Assembly: GCF_014931715.1 (NCBI RefSeq)
Contig: NZ_CP063164.1
Span: 1,550,001 to 1,614,000 of the forward strand
Origin: Sulfurovum indicum
GTDB lineage: Bacteria > Campylobacterota > Campylobacteria > Campylobacterales > Sulfurovaceae
DNA length: 64,000 bases
Reading direction: 5' to 3'
Shown: one piece after another, positions 34,539-44,102 of the stretch
How the letters are laid out: the number at the start of each line of letters is the position of its first letter
Numbering within the stretch: position 1 is the stretch's first letter
The notes under the pieces: generated by a model
What the model was told of the DNA's origin: nothing
Database searches by the model: none
Seen by the model: only the letters and a program-made list of their open reading frames with translations
Made by a program: the position numbers and the translations under genes

Positions 34539-36488
34539 ATGGCACTCATCGACCTCTTTGATATAAAAAAACAGTACGATGTCAAACTTCTCCTTGATGG
34601 GGTCGATTTTCATCTTAATGAGGGAGAGAGGGTTGCCATTGTCGGAAAGAACGGATGCGGGAAGTCTACACTGATGAAGATCGCTCTTGGGGTGGAAGAG
34701 CCCACTGAAGGAAAAAGGGTGATAGATCGTTCTATACAGATAGAGATGCTCTCGCAACAGCCTCTTTTCAACCCTTCGCTTAATGTCAAAGAAGCCATAG
34801 AAAACGAACTTACTGAGCTCAAAGAAGCAAAAGAGAAGTATGATACTCTCTCACAACAGGTAGCTGAAAACTTTGAAGATAAACAACTTTTGGAAGAGCT
34901 GGAGAAGACCACCTCCTACCTTGATCACCATAATGCATGGAGTCTGGATGACAAAATAGAACGTGTTCTTCAGGAGTTCAAGCTCAAAGAGTATGAAGAT
35001 CGTCTAGTCATATCACTCTCAGGTGGAGAACAGCGTCGTGTAGCACTGGCATCACTTATTTTGAAAAAACCAGATGTGCTGTTGCTGGATGAACCAACAA
35101 ACCATCTTGATGTCTATATGGTGGAGTTTCTTGAAGAGATACTTCTCAAAGAGAAGTTCACCCTACTCTTTATCTCTCATGACAGACACTTCATTGATAC
35201 TATAGCGACACGGGTCATAGAGGTAGAGAACCAGAAACTTATCTCCTATAAAGGGGGATACCGAGACTATCTTGCAGAGAAAGAAGCACGAATGAAAGCG
35301 CTGGCAAAACAGCATGAGAACCTGCTTAAACTGCTCAAACATGAAGAGGAATGGCTGGGGAAAAGTGTCCGTGCACGGGAAAAGAGGAATCAGGGGAGGA
35401 AGGCAAGGGTCTTCAAACTGCGCGAAGAGGCAAAAAAGAACCCTACACTTATCCGTAAAATGCAGTTAGAACTTGAACGTGAAAAGAAACATTTCAACCG
35501 TGAGCAGAGTGTGGGCAGGAAAAAAATGCTCTTTGAAATCGACCATCTCTACTACTCCATCGCCAACAAAGTACTCATTAAAGACTTTACTACACGTATT
35601 CTTCAGCGTGATAAAATCGCCATCGTAGGAATAAATGGTGCGGGGAAATCGACCCTGCTCAGACTTCTGCTTGGACGGATCAAGGCAGATAGTGGCAGTA
35701 TCAAAAAAGGAGACTTTAGTATCGGCTACTTTGATCAGCACAGGGAGATGCTCAAAGATGATGAGACGCTCATCGATACCTTCTGTCCGGATGGTGGCGA
35801 CCATATTGATGTCAGAGGCAGACATATGCATGTCTATGCCTACCTCAAACTCTTTCTCTTTCCGGAAGAGTTCCTGACAAAAAAGATCGCACAACTCAGC
35901 GGAGGAGAAAAGAACAGAGTCGCTCTTGCACTGCTTTTTACCAAAAATGTCGACTGTCTTATTCTTGATGAGCCTACCAACGATCTGGACATACAAACCA
36001 TCAATATTCTTGAAGAACAGCTGCTGAACTTCCCCGGAGCTATCATCTTCGTCTCTCATGACCGCTACTTTGTCGACAAGATCGCCTCCAAGCTCTATAT
36101 CTTCAAAGGCAAAGGGGTCATTGAAGAGTCCTACCAGAGCTACTCTGAGTACCTTGAGATCGAAAAAGAGATCAAAGAGATCGAACATATGGCTGAAGAG
36201 CTAGGACGGTCAGACAGCAAGGAAGAGGTTGCAGAGAGCAGAGAAAAGAAAAAACCTACCAAACTCAGCTATAAAGACCAAAGAGACCTTGACAAACTTC
36301 CTGATGAGATTGAAGCACTGGAAGAGAAGATCGATGCATTGAATACCTGCCTGGCTGATCCGGAGTGTTATCAGGAAAAAGGGCTGAGCAGACTCAGTGA
36401 TGAGCTTGCTGAAGTTGAAAAGATTTATGAAGAGAAAAGCGAACGGTATCTGGAGGTACTTGAGCTGTATGAGTCGTTACAGGCTTAA
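34539..36488 (+). CDS. ABC-F family ATPase (Uup-like)
   Basis: 649 aa soluble protein with two ABC ATPase domains and no membrane segments. Domain 1: Walker A GKNGCGKSTL, signature LSGGEQRRVALA, Walker B LLLDEPTNHLD. Domain 2: GINGAGKSTLLRLL, LSGGEKNRVALALL, LILDEPTNDLD. A charged linker with KSVRAREKRNQGRKARV joins them, and the end (about 560-645) is a coiled coil (DKLPDEIEALEEKIDALN) as in Uup. ABC-F proteins act on ribosomes, easing stalled or misfolded translation; Uup also affects DNA transactions. Confidence 0.93.
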   Translation: MALIDLFDIKKQYDVKLLLDGVDFHLNEGERVAIVGKNGCGKSTLMKIALGVEEPTEGKRVIDRSIQIEMLSQQPLFNPSLNVKEAIENELTELKEAKEKYDTLSQQVAENFEDKQLLEELEKTTSYLDHHNAWSLDDKIERVLQEFKLKEYEDRLVISLSGGEQRRVALASLILKKPDVLLLDEPTNHLDVYMVEFLEEILLKEKFTLLFISHDRHFIDTIATRVIEVENQKLISYKGGYRDYLAEKEARMKALAKQHENLLKLLKHEEEWLGKSVRAREKRNQGRKARVFKLREEAKKNPTLIRKMQLELEREKKHFNREQSVGRKKMLFEIDHLYYSIANKVLIKDFTTRILQRDKIAIVGINGAGKSTLLRLLLGRIKADSGSIKKGDFSIGYFDQHREMLKDDETLIDTFCPDGGDHIDVRGRHMHVYAYLKLFLFPEEFLTKKIAQLSGGEKNRVALALLFTKNVDCLILDEPTNDLDIQTINILEEQLLNFPGAIIFVSHDRYFVDKIASKLYIFKGKGVIEESYQSYSEYLEIEKEIKEIEHMAEELGRSDSKEEVAESREKKKPTKLSYKDQRDLDKLPDEIEALEEKIDALNTCLADPECYQEKGLSRLSDELAEVEKIYEEKSERYLEVLELYESLQA

Positions 36489-36521
36489 TAGAGGCTGAAA
36501 CTCTTATCTCACACTCCAAAG

Positions 36522-36542
36522 AGAGACACTGTGCCTGTCTCT
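36522..36542. terminator. Possible bidirectional terminator hairpin
   Basis: AGAGACA and TGTCTCT form a 7-bp stem around a 7-base loop between the convergent ABC-F and 3D-domain genes. No strong T-run on either side. Confidence 0.35.
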
Positions 36543-36562
36543 ACACAATATCCATCTTCATT

Positions 36563-37720
36563 TTACCAGTAGATAATAACACTTCTTCTTCCCCAGCGCA
36601 ACGCCTTCCGTCTATCAGTCCCCATATAGATATCAATACGTTTTTTATAGCGCTTGTTCATCTTGTCGCGTACACGGTAAATACCCGGAAGCCCTCCAAT
36701 ACGTACCTTTGTACCGTTACGCATACCATATTTTGTCAGAAGATCTCGGGAAACGGCAATGATCTTCATCCCTGGACGCAAACGGTTATTCCATGCAGCA
36801 AGAAAGGGTGTACTGTCTGTCTGGCCCCGGTGTGAAGTATATGCTGTTGCCGTTACCCTCAGTCTTCTTTTTCCAAATCCCCGTATTAGTTTACTTTTTG
36901 AAGCTTTCTTTGCCTTGGCAAGAGCCTGTGCCTTTTTTTTCGCCTTCATTTCTGCAATTTTATAAGGAAGAGGCAAACGCAATACCGTATCTGTTTTGAT
37001 TTGACTTGTTGTTTTTATATTGTTGAACTTTGCCAACTCTTTTGGATCCAGATCAAACTTTTTTGCAATACCCAGAAGCGTATCACCTTTTTCGACCCTG
37101 TAAGAAGCTGTTATAATGGCATTGCGTTTTTTCTCTGATATAGGAAGCGTAAGCTTTTGTCCAATACGTAACTGATCTTTCTTCTGCAGCCCATTCTGTT
37201 CCATAATATCTTTGATCTTCATATTGAACATCAAAGCAATATTGCTTAAAGTATCACCTTTTTGTACCTTATAGATACTCTTTTCTACAACAACGGATGG
37301 AACCGGTATTGGTACTTTCTTCGTTTTATTCATATCCGAAATTTGTGCAACTGTCCGGTTCTCTTCTTGTACGGAAGTAGTCTCTTCTGGCAATTTCTTT
37401 TTATGTTTCAGTGTTTTAAAATATGCTTTATCTTCTGTTCCCTTAAAACGCAAAGACTCCTCTACTTTTACATATCTTTCTATCATCTCTGCAATAGAGA
37501 TCACTTTGATATGCTGTTTCTCAGGTAGGGGAAGTACCCGATCTACGATCAGTTTTTTACGGTTTACTCCATAATTGATCTCTTTGGCTTTTAGCAATCG
37601 TTTTGTATAAGGGTTGCATTCTGTTATCTCCCCTACAATCACTCTACAGTCTACAACTTCCGCTTTTGCCAGCCCCAAGAGCAAAACAGAAAGTAAAGTG
37701 ATCTTTGCAAACCTTTTCAT
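36563..37720 (-). CDS. Cell-wall protein with two LysM domains and a C-terminal 3D domain
   Basis: 385 aa. Signal peptide (LLSVLLLGLAKA), then two LysM peptidoglycan-binding modules (YKVQKGDTLSNIALMF near 150 and YRVEKGDTLLGIAKKF near 208), a basic alanine/lysine linker (KAKKKAQALAKAKKASKSK), and a 3D domain (about 285-385) whose three conserved aspartates are in QTDSTP, VRDKMN and RIDIYMG. 3D domains have the double-psi barrel fold of lytic transglycosylases such as MltA, so peptidoglycan cleavage is likely but not proven. Confidence 0.88.
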   Translation of the reverse strand: MKRFAKITLLSVLLLGLAKAEVVDCRVIVGEITECNPYTKRLLKAKEINYGVNRKKLIVDRVLPLPEKQHIKVISIAEMIERYVKVEESLRFKGTEDKAYFKTLKHKKKLPEETTSVQEENRTVAQISDMNKTKKVPIPVPSVVVEKSIYKVQKGDTLSNIALMFNMKIKDIMEQNGLQKKDQLRIGQKLTLPISEKKRNAIITASYRVEKGDTLLGIAKKFDLDPKELAKFNNIKTTSQIKTDTVLRLPLPYKIAEMKAKKKAQALAKAKKASKSKLIRGFGKRRLRVTATAYTSHRGQTDSTPFLAAWNNRLRPGMKIIAVSRDLLTKYGMRNGTKVRIGGLPGIYRVRDKMNKRYKKRIDIYMGTDRRKALRWGRRSVIIYW

Positions 37721-37735
37721 GATCTCTTGTCAAAC

Positions 37736-39202
37736 TTACAGAAAGTTCAACATCTCCCCTTTAATAGCATCTTTCTCCACAACAACGGTATGTACAATCG
37801 GTTTATGAAAAAGAGCATGGATCATTGGCGGAACAGAAACATTTGTATTCTCAGTTACCCACTGAAGCGCTTCAATATCTCCATCTACAGGATGTCCAAG
37901 CGATTTGGCTACTGTTGGAGAGAACTTCGTCCACTCTGCTGTTGAGTATATCACAGTCGGGAGTGCTTTTTCACGCAATGTTTCATAAGCTTTCATACAG
38001 GTTGCCGTATGCGGATCCATAATATACCCTTTTTGGGCATATTTGGCAATTTCCTTCTCACACTCTGTATCATCCGAATAACTTGCCGCAAAGTCCTCTT
38101 GCAACTTTGCCAGTTCTTCTGCTGCCAGCTTGAATCTCCCTTCCGAAGCAAGATTCTCCATAAGTTCCCTGGTACGTGCTGCACCGAATTTGTCAAACAT
38201 GATACGCTCAATATTCGAACTCTTCAAAATATCCATCGCAGGAGATTCGGTCAGAACCAATTCTCTGTCATTAAGATCATATTCACCTTTATTGATCCAA
38301 TCTGTCAATATATTATTGACATTGGAGCTGATAAGTATCTTTTCTATAGGAAGTCCTGCTTTCTTTGCATAGTAGCCACCCAGTGCATTTCCAAAATTTC
38401 CGCTTGGGACCACAAGATATATCTTCTCTCCCATACTGATCTTTCCACTACGCATCATCTCAAGATAGCTGTGGATATGGTAGATAACCTGAAAAATAAT
38501 ACGCCCGAAATTCACAGAGTTCGCCGCTGAAAGCTTAATATTACGTGTCTGAAGCTCTGCTTTGAAGTCTTCTGATGCCAACAGCTCCTTAAGTGTTTGC
38601 TGTGTGTCGTCAAAATTTCCCTTGACACCTATCACTTTGAGGTTCGGTGCATCTTCTGTTACCATTTGCAGGCGCTGTACATCTGACGTTCCACCATCCG
38701 GATAAAGACAGGCCACTTTGACATTATCCTGATTTTTAAATGTCTCCAGCGTTGCCGGACCGGTATCCCCGCTTGTCGCTGCCATAATAAGATAGTTCTC
38801 ATCTCTTTTTTGTGCCAGTTTGGCAAGAATATAGCCAAAAGGCTGCAAGGCCATATCTTTAAATGCACGTGTAGGACCGTGATAGAGTTCTGCTACACAG
38901 CAGTCCTCTTCGATCTCTGAGAGCGGTACCGGATTTTTCGGATCATCAAACCCGTCATATCTGTCCAGAGCTGCCTGCAGAACATCCTCTTCGATATCTA
39001 TACCGAAGGTGGTCAAAAAGTCCAACGCCAATGTTTTATAGTGACTGTTTAAATGTTTTTCCAAAAAAGCCGTATCGATCGTAGGCAGCTGCACTGGAAC
39101 ATATAGCCCGCCAAAACTTGCGCTTGGGCTGAGTATCGCTTCTGAAAATGTGACTGATGAAGGCTTTATCCCATCATTTCCGCGTGTCTCAATAAATTGC
39201 AT
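37736..39202 (-). CDS. threonine synthase thrC: Threonine synthase
   Basis: 488-aa PLP enzyme of the longer (E. coli/yeast-like) type that converts O-phosphohomoserine to threonine. The N-terminal GLYVPVQLP, the PLP lysine in GPTRAFKDMALQPFG and the phosphate-binding ATSGDTGPATLETF, KVACLYPDGGTSDVQRLQM are clear. The following gap to 39426 contains no convincing gene. Monocistronic as far as can be seen. Confidence 0.97.
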   Translation of the reverse strand: MQFIETRGNDGIKPSSVTFSEAILSPSASFGGLYVPVQLPTIDTAFLEKHLNSHYKTLALDFLTTFGIDIEEDVLQAALDRYDGFDDPKNPVPLSEIEEDCCVAELYHGPTRAFKDMALQPFGYILAKLAQKRDENYLIMAATSGDTGPATLETFKNQDNVKVACLYPDGGTSDVQRLQMVTEDAPNLKVIGVKGNFDDTQQTLKELLASEDFKAELQTRNIKLSAANSVNFGRIIFQVIYHIHSYLEMMRSGKISMGEKIYLVVPSGNFGNALGGYYAKKAGLPIEKILISSNVNNILTDWINKGEYDLNDRELVLTESPAMDILKSSNIERIMFDKFGAARTRELMENLASEGRFKLAAEELAKLQEDFAASYSDDTECEKEIAKYAQKGYIMDPHTATCMKAYETLREKALPTVIYSTAEWTKFSPTVAKSLGHPVDGDIEALQWVTENTNVSVPPMIHALFHKPIVHTVVVEKDAIKGEMLNFL

Positions 39203-39426
39203 TTATCATCCTGTTATCTATTATATTTCTTAAAATTATATCTAAAAAAACTGATGCTACTGTTTTTACAGCGTAATAAGGCCGAAGGGTCTCTTCCTTT
39301 TAAAAGGGTTTGTTTCCTGTAGCAATTACTATTCTTTTACCATACATAATAATACCATCTCCTTCATCTTTATCTTCTTCTCGGACTGTCATCAGATCAA
39401 TTCACTGCTTCTCTACAAATCCGGCA

Positions 39427-42309
39427 TCATGAATGGGAAGGGTTCTTTATCCCTTTTTCTTTCAAAAAATCTAAAAACTGCTTTTCATCCATAGGTTCTG
39501 CAAAGTAGAAACCTTGAGCGAAGTCACACTTGTTTTCCCGTAAAAACTGTTCCTGTGCCGCGTTCTCTATTCCCTCTGCAACCACTTTGTAACCCAAGCT
39601 TTTTGAAAGAGCAATGATCGCTTTGGAGACTTCTGCATCATGCGTATTCTCAGGAAGCTCCACGATAAAGGACTTATCGATCTTTACCGTATCCAGAGGC
39701 AGCTGTTTCATATAGCTCATAGATGAGTAACCCGTTCCAAAATCATCAATGGAAATCTGACATCCTAAAGTACGGAGATCTTCAAGGATTGTCAGATTTG
39801 TTGTAGAGTACTCCATAATAAAACGCTCGGTGATCTCTATCTCAATTGCACTTGCCTCAACCCCTGTCCGAACCAGAATGTCTTTCAGTTTTTCTAAAAA
39901 ATACTCTTCCCTGAATTGTACGGCAGAAATATTGATGGCAACCCTTTCAAGCAGAAACCCTTCATCTCTCCATTTCTTATAGGCTTTACATGCCTCTTCA
40001 AAAACGAAATATCCTATCTTGACGATTACACCTGTCTCTTCGGCAATAGCGATAAAATCATCAGGTGATACCTTTCCAAGGATCCCACTATCCCATCGGA
40101 GCAGTGCTTCTACTCCCTTAACCTCACCTGTCTCAAGCAGATACTGGGGCTGATACTCAACATGAAGTTCTTTCCGTTCCAAAGCATGCAGCAGTTCCTG
40201 TTCAAGGTTAAGTCGTGTCTGTACATCCAAAGAGAGCTGTTTAGTATAGAACTGGTAATTGTCTTTTCCTTTCTCTTTGGCTGCATACATCGCAGAATCA
40301 GCATACTTGACGATCTCATATTTATCCATTCCGTCATCCGGAAAGAGTGCAATCCCTATACTCGCAGTCGTATTGAGATAGTAATCATAGACATGTACAG
40401 GTTCACGAATAACAGAAAGTAGTTTACCGGCCATTTCTTCTACTTCTTTTTTCCCATCCTCCAGTATACATGTTACTACGAACTCATCCCCACCCATACG
40501 GGCAAAAAGTACATTCTTATCAAAAATCTTCTGCATGCGCCCGGCTAGTTCGACAAGCATTCCGTCTCCAACAGAGTGTCCGAGAGTATCATTGATCACT
40601 TTAAACCGGTCAAGGTCTATAAAGAGAATTGCCACCTGCTGATCAGAGGTTCTTGCCACATTCAGAATATCTACAATGCGTAGATCAAAATAGGCACGGT
40701 TTGGCAGACCGGTCAGAGAGTCATGGTAGGCTAAATACTCCGCTTTCTCTTGTGTAGCAATGATATCCTTCAGGTTGGTATAGATCGCGATAAAGTTCTC
40801 TATCTCCCCTTTTTCATCTCGAACTACCGTAAGTGTCAGCCAGACAGGAATAATTGTACCGTCTTTGGCCTGGTTATGCAGCTTACCGGACCAACGGTTT
40901 TGTCTTAAAAGCTGATCCCACATCTGCCGATAAAAATAGATATCCTCTTTAAGTGTTCTGATAATCATCGGCTCTTTTCCTATCAGCTCCTCTTCGGTGT
41001 AACCAAATATTTTGACAAATGCCGGATTGGCCGAAAGTATATGTTTCTCCTTATCAGTCACCAGGATCCCGTCACCTATCATCTCATAAACAGCAGCAGC
41101 CTGTTTCAGACGCTGCTGCTGTTCTTTATACTCTGTAATATCCAGTTTGACTGCCAGATACTGTACCAGTTCACCATTGATATATATAGGGATGATCGAT
41201 GCTTTTTCATACAGTATACTCCCGTTTTTACGCCGATTAATCAACTCTCCCTGCCATATTTCACCTCGATTGAGCGTCTCATTCAACTCTTTATAGAAGG
41301 CACTACTCAACAAACCTGACTTCAAAATACTCGGGTTTTTGCCAAGTACTTCTTCTTTGGTATATCCTGAACGCAGCTCAAAAGCTTCATTGACATATTG
41401 TATCTCTCTTTGGATATTAGTCATCACTATAGCATTGTCACTCTTTTCTATCGCATACTGAAAAGCTTGAAGTTCCCGTGTATTTTTACGCATACGTCTG
41501 TAGTTGAGAACCAGAAGTATAAGAATGATAAAGGCAAAGATAAAAAAAGAAAAGGCTATTATTGTCTGCCAATTACGATCTTTATTATACTGTCCGGTGA
41601 GACCTTCAAACAATTGTTCCAGTGAATCCAAAAGAGGAATTTGGTTTATTTTTTGCTGAACCTCTTTGACATGATCAACATTCAGAAGAAATTGTCTGCT
41701 GTGTTGAAGGAAATATATAAGAAGTTTCTCTTTATCACTGTTGGTGGACAACTTATCCAGTTCTTTGGAAAGACGTGCTTTATCATAGGGAATATCCATC
41801 AGTATTTGACTGATAGAGAAAAAAATATTATCAACCAACATCTTTTTATCCGGATCATCCATTAATCTTTTTTCCAATGTTTTACGCAAGTCATAAAGAA
41901 AATGGATCGAGTTGGTCACTCTTGCATTCAATGCTTTAAAATCTTCAAAATAAAGTTTTTTTAGAGTATACTCTTTTTCAATTTTTTTTATCTGACGATA
42001 GATATCCGGTCCAAATTTCTTAATAATATTTGGTCTATTCAGAAATGCCAGTGCCTCTTCAAACCTCTTTTCAAGCTGAGTGATCTCATCATAGGCAATA
42101 TAGCGATAGGTTTTAGATAAATAGTTTTCAAACTGATAATCCAACACTCTCATCATCTCGACTTTCTCATGGTATCTATCATAGTTCCTGATATCTTTAT
42201 CGATCTTGACAAGATAGAGTAGAAGTACCAAAAGTACTAGGAAAAAGAGACTTAACAGCAGAGTGAATCTGTCAGTACGCTGTTGCCAGGGATCGAAAGA
42301 GGACCTCAT
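39427..42309 (-). CDS. Membrane sensor with DAHL-like, two PAS, GGDEF and EAL domains
   Basis: 960 aa. TM1 (about 17-35) and TM2 (about 248-268) enclose an all-helical periplasmic region; YFEDFKALNARVTNSIHFL resembles the 'EdFKsxNAxlrNS' signature of DAHL ligand-binding domains. Two PAS domains follow (about 280-400 and 405-525; SGYTKEEVLGKNPSILKSG, FGYTEEELIGKEPMIIRT), then an intact GGDEF (ARMGGDEFVVTC) and an intact EAL domain (GVEALLRWDS, IEITERF, IDDFGTGYSSMSYM, QGFYFAEP). Both c-di-GMP synthesis and breakdown are possible. The start overlaps the cytochrome c peroxidase stop by 4 bp, suggesting a functional link with peroxide or respiratory state. Confidence 0.92.
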   Translation of the reverse strand: MRSSFDPWQQRTDRFTLLLSLFFLVLLVLLLYLVKIDKDIRNYDRYHEKVEMMRVLDYQFENYLSKTYRYIAYDEITQLEKRFEEALAFLNRPNIIKKFGPDIYRQIKKIEKEYTLKKLYFEDFKALNARVTNSIHFLYDLRKTLEKRLMDDPDKKMLVDNIFFSISQILMDIPYDKARLSKELDKLSTNSDKEKLLIYFLQHSRQFLLNVDHVKEVQQKINQIPLLDSLEQLFEGLTGQYNKDRNWQTIIAFSFFIFAFIILILLVLNYRRMRKNTRELQAFQYAIEKSDNAIVMTNIQREIQYVNEAFELRSGYTKEEVLGKNPSILKSGLLSSAFYKELNETLNRGEIWQGELINRRKNGSILYEKASIIPIYINGELVQYLAVKLDITEYKEQQQRLKQAAAVYEMIGDGILVTDKEKHILSANPAFVKIFGYTEEELIGKEPMIIRTLKEDIYFYRQMWDQLLRQNRWSGKLHNQAKDGTIIPVWLTLTVVRDEKGEIENFIAIYTNLKDIIATQEKAEYLAYHDSLTGLPNRAYFDLRIVDILNVARTSDQQVAILFIDLDRFKVINDTLGHSVGDGMLVELAGRMQKIFDKNVLFARMGGDEFVVTCILEDGKKEVEEMAGKLLSVIREPVHVYDYYLNTTASIGIALFPDDGMDKYEIVKYADSAMYAAKEKGKDNYQFYTKQLSLDVQTRLNLEQELLHALERKELHVEYQPQYLLETGEVKGVEALLRWDSGILGKVSPDDFIAIAEETGVIVKIGYFVFEEACKAYKKWRDEGFLLERVAINISAVQFREEYFLEKLKDILVRTGVEASAIEIEITERFIMEYSTTNLTILEDLRTLGCQISIDDFGTGYSSMSYMKQLPLDTVKIDKSFIVELPENTHDAEVSKAIIALSKSLGYKVVAEGIENAAQEQFLRENKCDFAQGFYFAEPMDEKQFLDFLKEKGIKNPSHS

Positions 42310-43226
42310 GGCACCCTGCCTATATCTGAAGGTAATTCACCTGTCAAAGTTTTAAGAAATACTACGATCGCATCGATCTCCTCTTCTTCCATATACCTTC
42401 CCAGCTGATACTGCGTCATAAATACCACTGCTTCCCTGAGAGTTTTAAAACGGCCGTCGTGCATATAGGGTGCAGTAAGCGCCACATTACGTAAAGATGG
42501 TACTCTGAAAACAAACTTGTCTTCCTCACGCTTTGTAATATTGTAGCGTCCCATCTCTGTACTGTTCGTATCTTTGTAAATACCAAACCTGTTATAAAGG
42601 TTGCCTCCTATATTTACCCCGTTATGGCAAATAATGCACCCTTTGTATTTAAAAAGAAGATATCCCTCTTTAGCCTGTTCTGAAATAGCATTTTCATCCC
42701 CTTTAAGATAGCGGTCAAACGGTGAGTTGGGCGTAATAAGCCTTTTCTCATACTCTGCAATGCTATCAGCGATATTCTCTTTGCTCACTCCCTCTTCATA
42801 AATACTTTTGAACAGTTTTTTATATATAGGATGATATTTGAGTTTTTCAACCAGTTCTTCAAAATTGTGACCCATTTCAACAGGGTTCTCAATAGGACCT
42901 GTCACCTGTTCTTTCAGATCCTTTGCACGTCCGTCCCAAAACTGTCTGAAATTAAATACTGCATTATATACCGTAGGAGTATTCATACTGCCTTTTGCAC
43001 CTTTAATACCGAAAGAGAATTGCAATCCGTCATCTCCTCCACTCTGCAGATCATGACAGGTGGCACAGGAAACAGTATTATCTTTTGAAAGGATTGGGTC
43101 AAAGAAAAGCCGTTTGCCTAATTCTGCTTTCCTGATATCTACTTTTATCTCAGTTGGAATAGGTTTGATAACACTGGCGTGCAACGTTATTACGATACCT
43201 GCTATATATAAAGTAAACCATCTCAT
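42306..43226 (-). CDS. Di-haem cytochrome c peroxidase (CcpA/MauG family)
   Basis: About 306 aa periplasmic protein with a signal peptide (WFTLYIAGIVITLHA) and two haem-c sites: SCATCH early and GCIICH near the middle. NTPTVYNAVFNFRQFWDGRAKDLKEQV and VPSLRNVALTAPYMHDGRFKTLREAV are standard for bacterial di-haem peroxidases, which reduce hydrogen peroxide with electrons from cytochrome c. I prefer the ATG at 43226; a TTG at 43250 would overlap argB by 11 bp and has a slightly better GGGA upstream, so the start is uncertain. Coupled by 4 bp to the GGDEF/EAL gene. Confidence 0.93.
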   Translation of the reverse strand: MRWFTLYIAGIVITLHASVIKPIPTEIKVDIRKAELGKRLFFDPILSKDNTVSCATCHDLQSGGDDGLQFSFGIKGAKGSMNTPTVYNAVFNFRQFWDGRAKDLKEQVTGPIENPVEMGHNFEELVEKLKYHPIYKKLFKSIYEEGVSKENIADSIAEYEKRLITPNSPFDRYLKGDENAISEQAKEGYLLFKYKGCIICHNGVNIGGNLYNRFGIYKDTNSTEMGRYNITKREEDKFVFRVPSLRNVALTAPYMHDGRFKTLREAVVFMTQYQLGRYMEEEEIDAIVVFLKTLTGELPSDIGRVP

Positions 43227-43239
43227 TTTATAAGATACA

Positions 43240-44091
43240 CTAAAGTTCAATACAGGTTCCCACCCCCGAACTTGTCAGTATCTCAAGCAGTAAAGAGTGT
43301 TCTACACGCCCATCGATAATGTGTGCTTTCTTCACGCCGCCACGCAACGCTTCGATACATGCATCAACTTTGGGCACCATTCCGCCACTTATTGTACCAT
43401 CGGCCTTAAGTGCTTGGGTTTTGGCAATATCAAGATTCGTAATAAGACGCATTTCTTTATCAAGTACCCCGGCTGTATCGGTAAGGAAAAGTACTTTTCT
43501 CGCCTCTAATGCAACAGCGATCTGGCTTGCTGCCAGATCGGCATTAATATTGAACCCGGGATGTCCTACACTGCTGCTCGAAGCGATCGGTGCGATAACA
43601 GGAACAAACCCGTCATCAATAATATTCTCGACGATCTCCGGATTAACCTGTTCTATCACACCTGTATAGCCAAAACTGTCAAAATCTTTAGGACGGGCTT
43701 CAAGGAATTTTGCATCTTTTCCGGAAATCCCTATTGCTTTTCCGCCATGATTGTTAAGCAGAGAAACGATCTCTTTATTGATCTCACCGCTTAGTACCAT
43801 CTCTGCAATACGCATCACCTCTTTTGTCGTTACACGCTGTCCGTCAACAAACTCTGTCTCTACCCCCAGGTCGGCAAGCAAACTGGTAATACTCTTGCCT
43901 CCTCCATGCACGATGATCGGTTTCATCCCTACAAGATGCAGAAGTACGATATCCTGTGCAAACTGTTCTTTGAGCTCCGGAGAGGTCTGTGCCGATCCTC
44001 CGTATTTGATGACGATTTTCTCATTGGAGAACTTTTTGATAAACGGTAGTGCGTCCAGCAGCGTTTTGACTACATCAATCTTACTCTTCAT
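43240..44091 (-). CDS. argB: Acetylglutamate kinase
   Basis: 283 aa amino-acid-kinase-fold enzyme that phosphorylates N-acetylglutamate in arginine synthesis. The nucleotide-binding KYGGSAQTSPEL, the substrate loop VHGGGKSITSLL, ISGKDAKFLEA and the late ISGGMVPKVDACIEALRGGV (lysine that stabilises the transferred phosphate) are all present. It follows lpxK by 11 bases. argD, the next step but one, lies near 60 kb. Confidence 0.97.
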   Translation of the reverse strand: MKSKIDVVKTLLDALPFIKKFSNEKIVIKYGGSAQTSPELKEQFAQDIVLLHLVGMKPIIVHGGGKSITSLLADLGVETEFVDGQRVTTKEVMRIAEMVLSGEINKEIVSLLNNHGGKAIGISGKDAKFLEARPKDFDSFGYTGVIEQVNPEIVENIIDDGFVPVIAPIASSSSVGHPGFNINADLAASQIAVALEARKVLFLTDTAGVLDKEMRLITNLDIAKTQALKADGTISGGMVPKVDACIEALRGGVKKAHIIDGRVEHSLLLEILTSSGVGTCIEL

Positions 44092-44102
44092 CCAGTTTTT
44101 CC

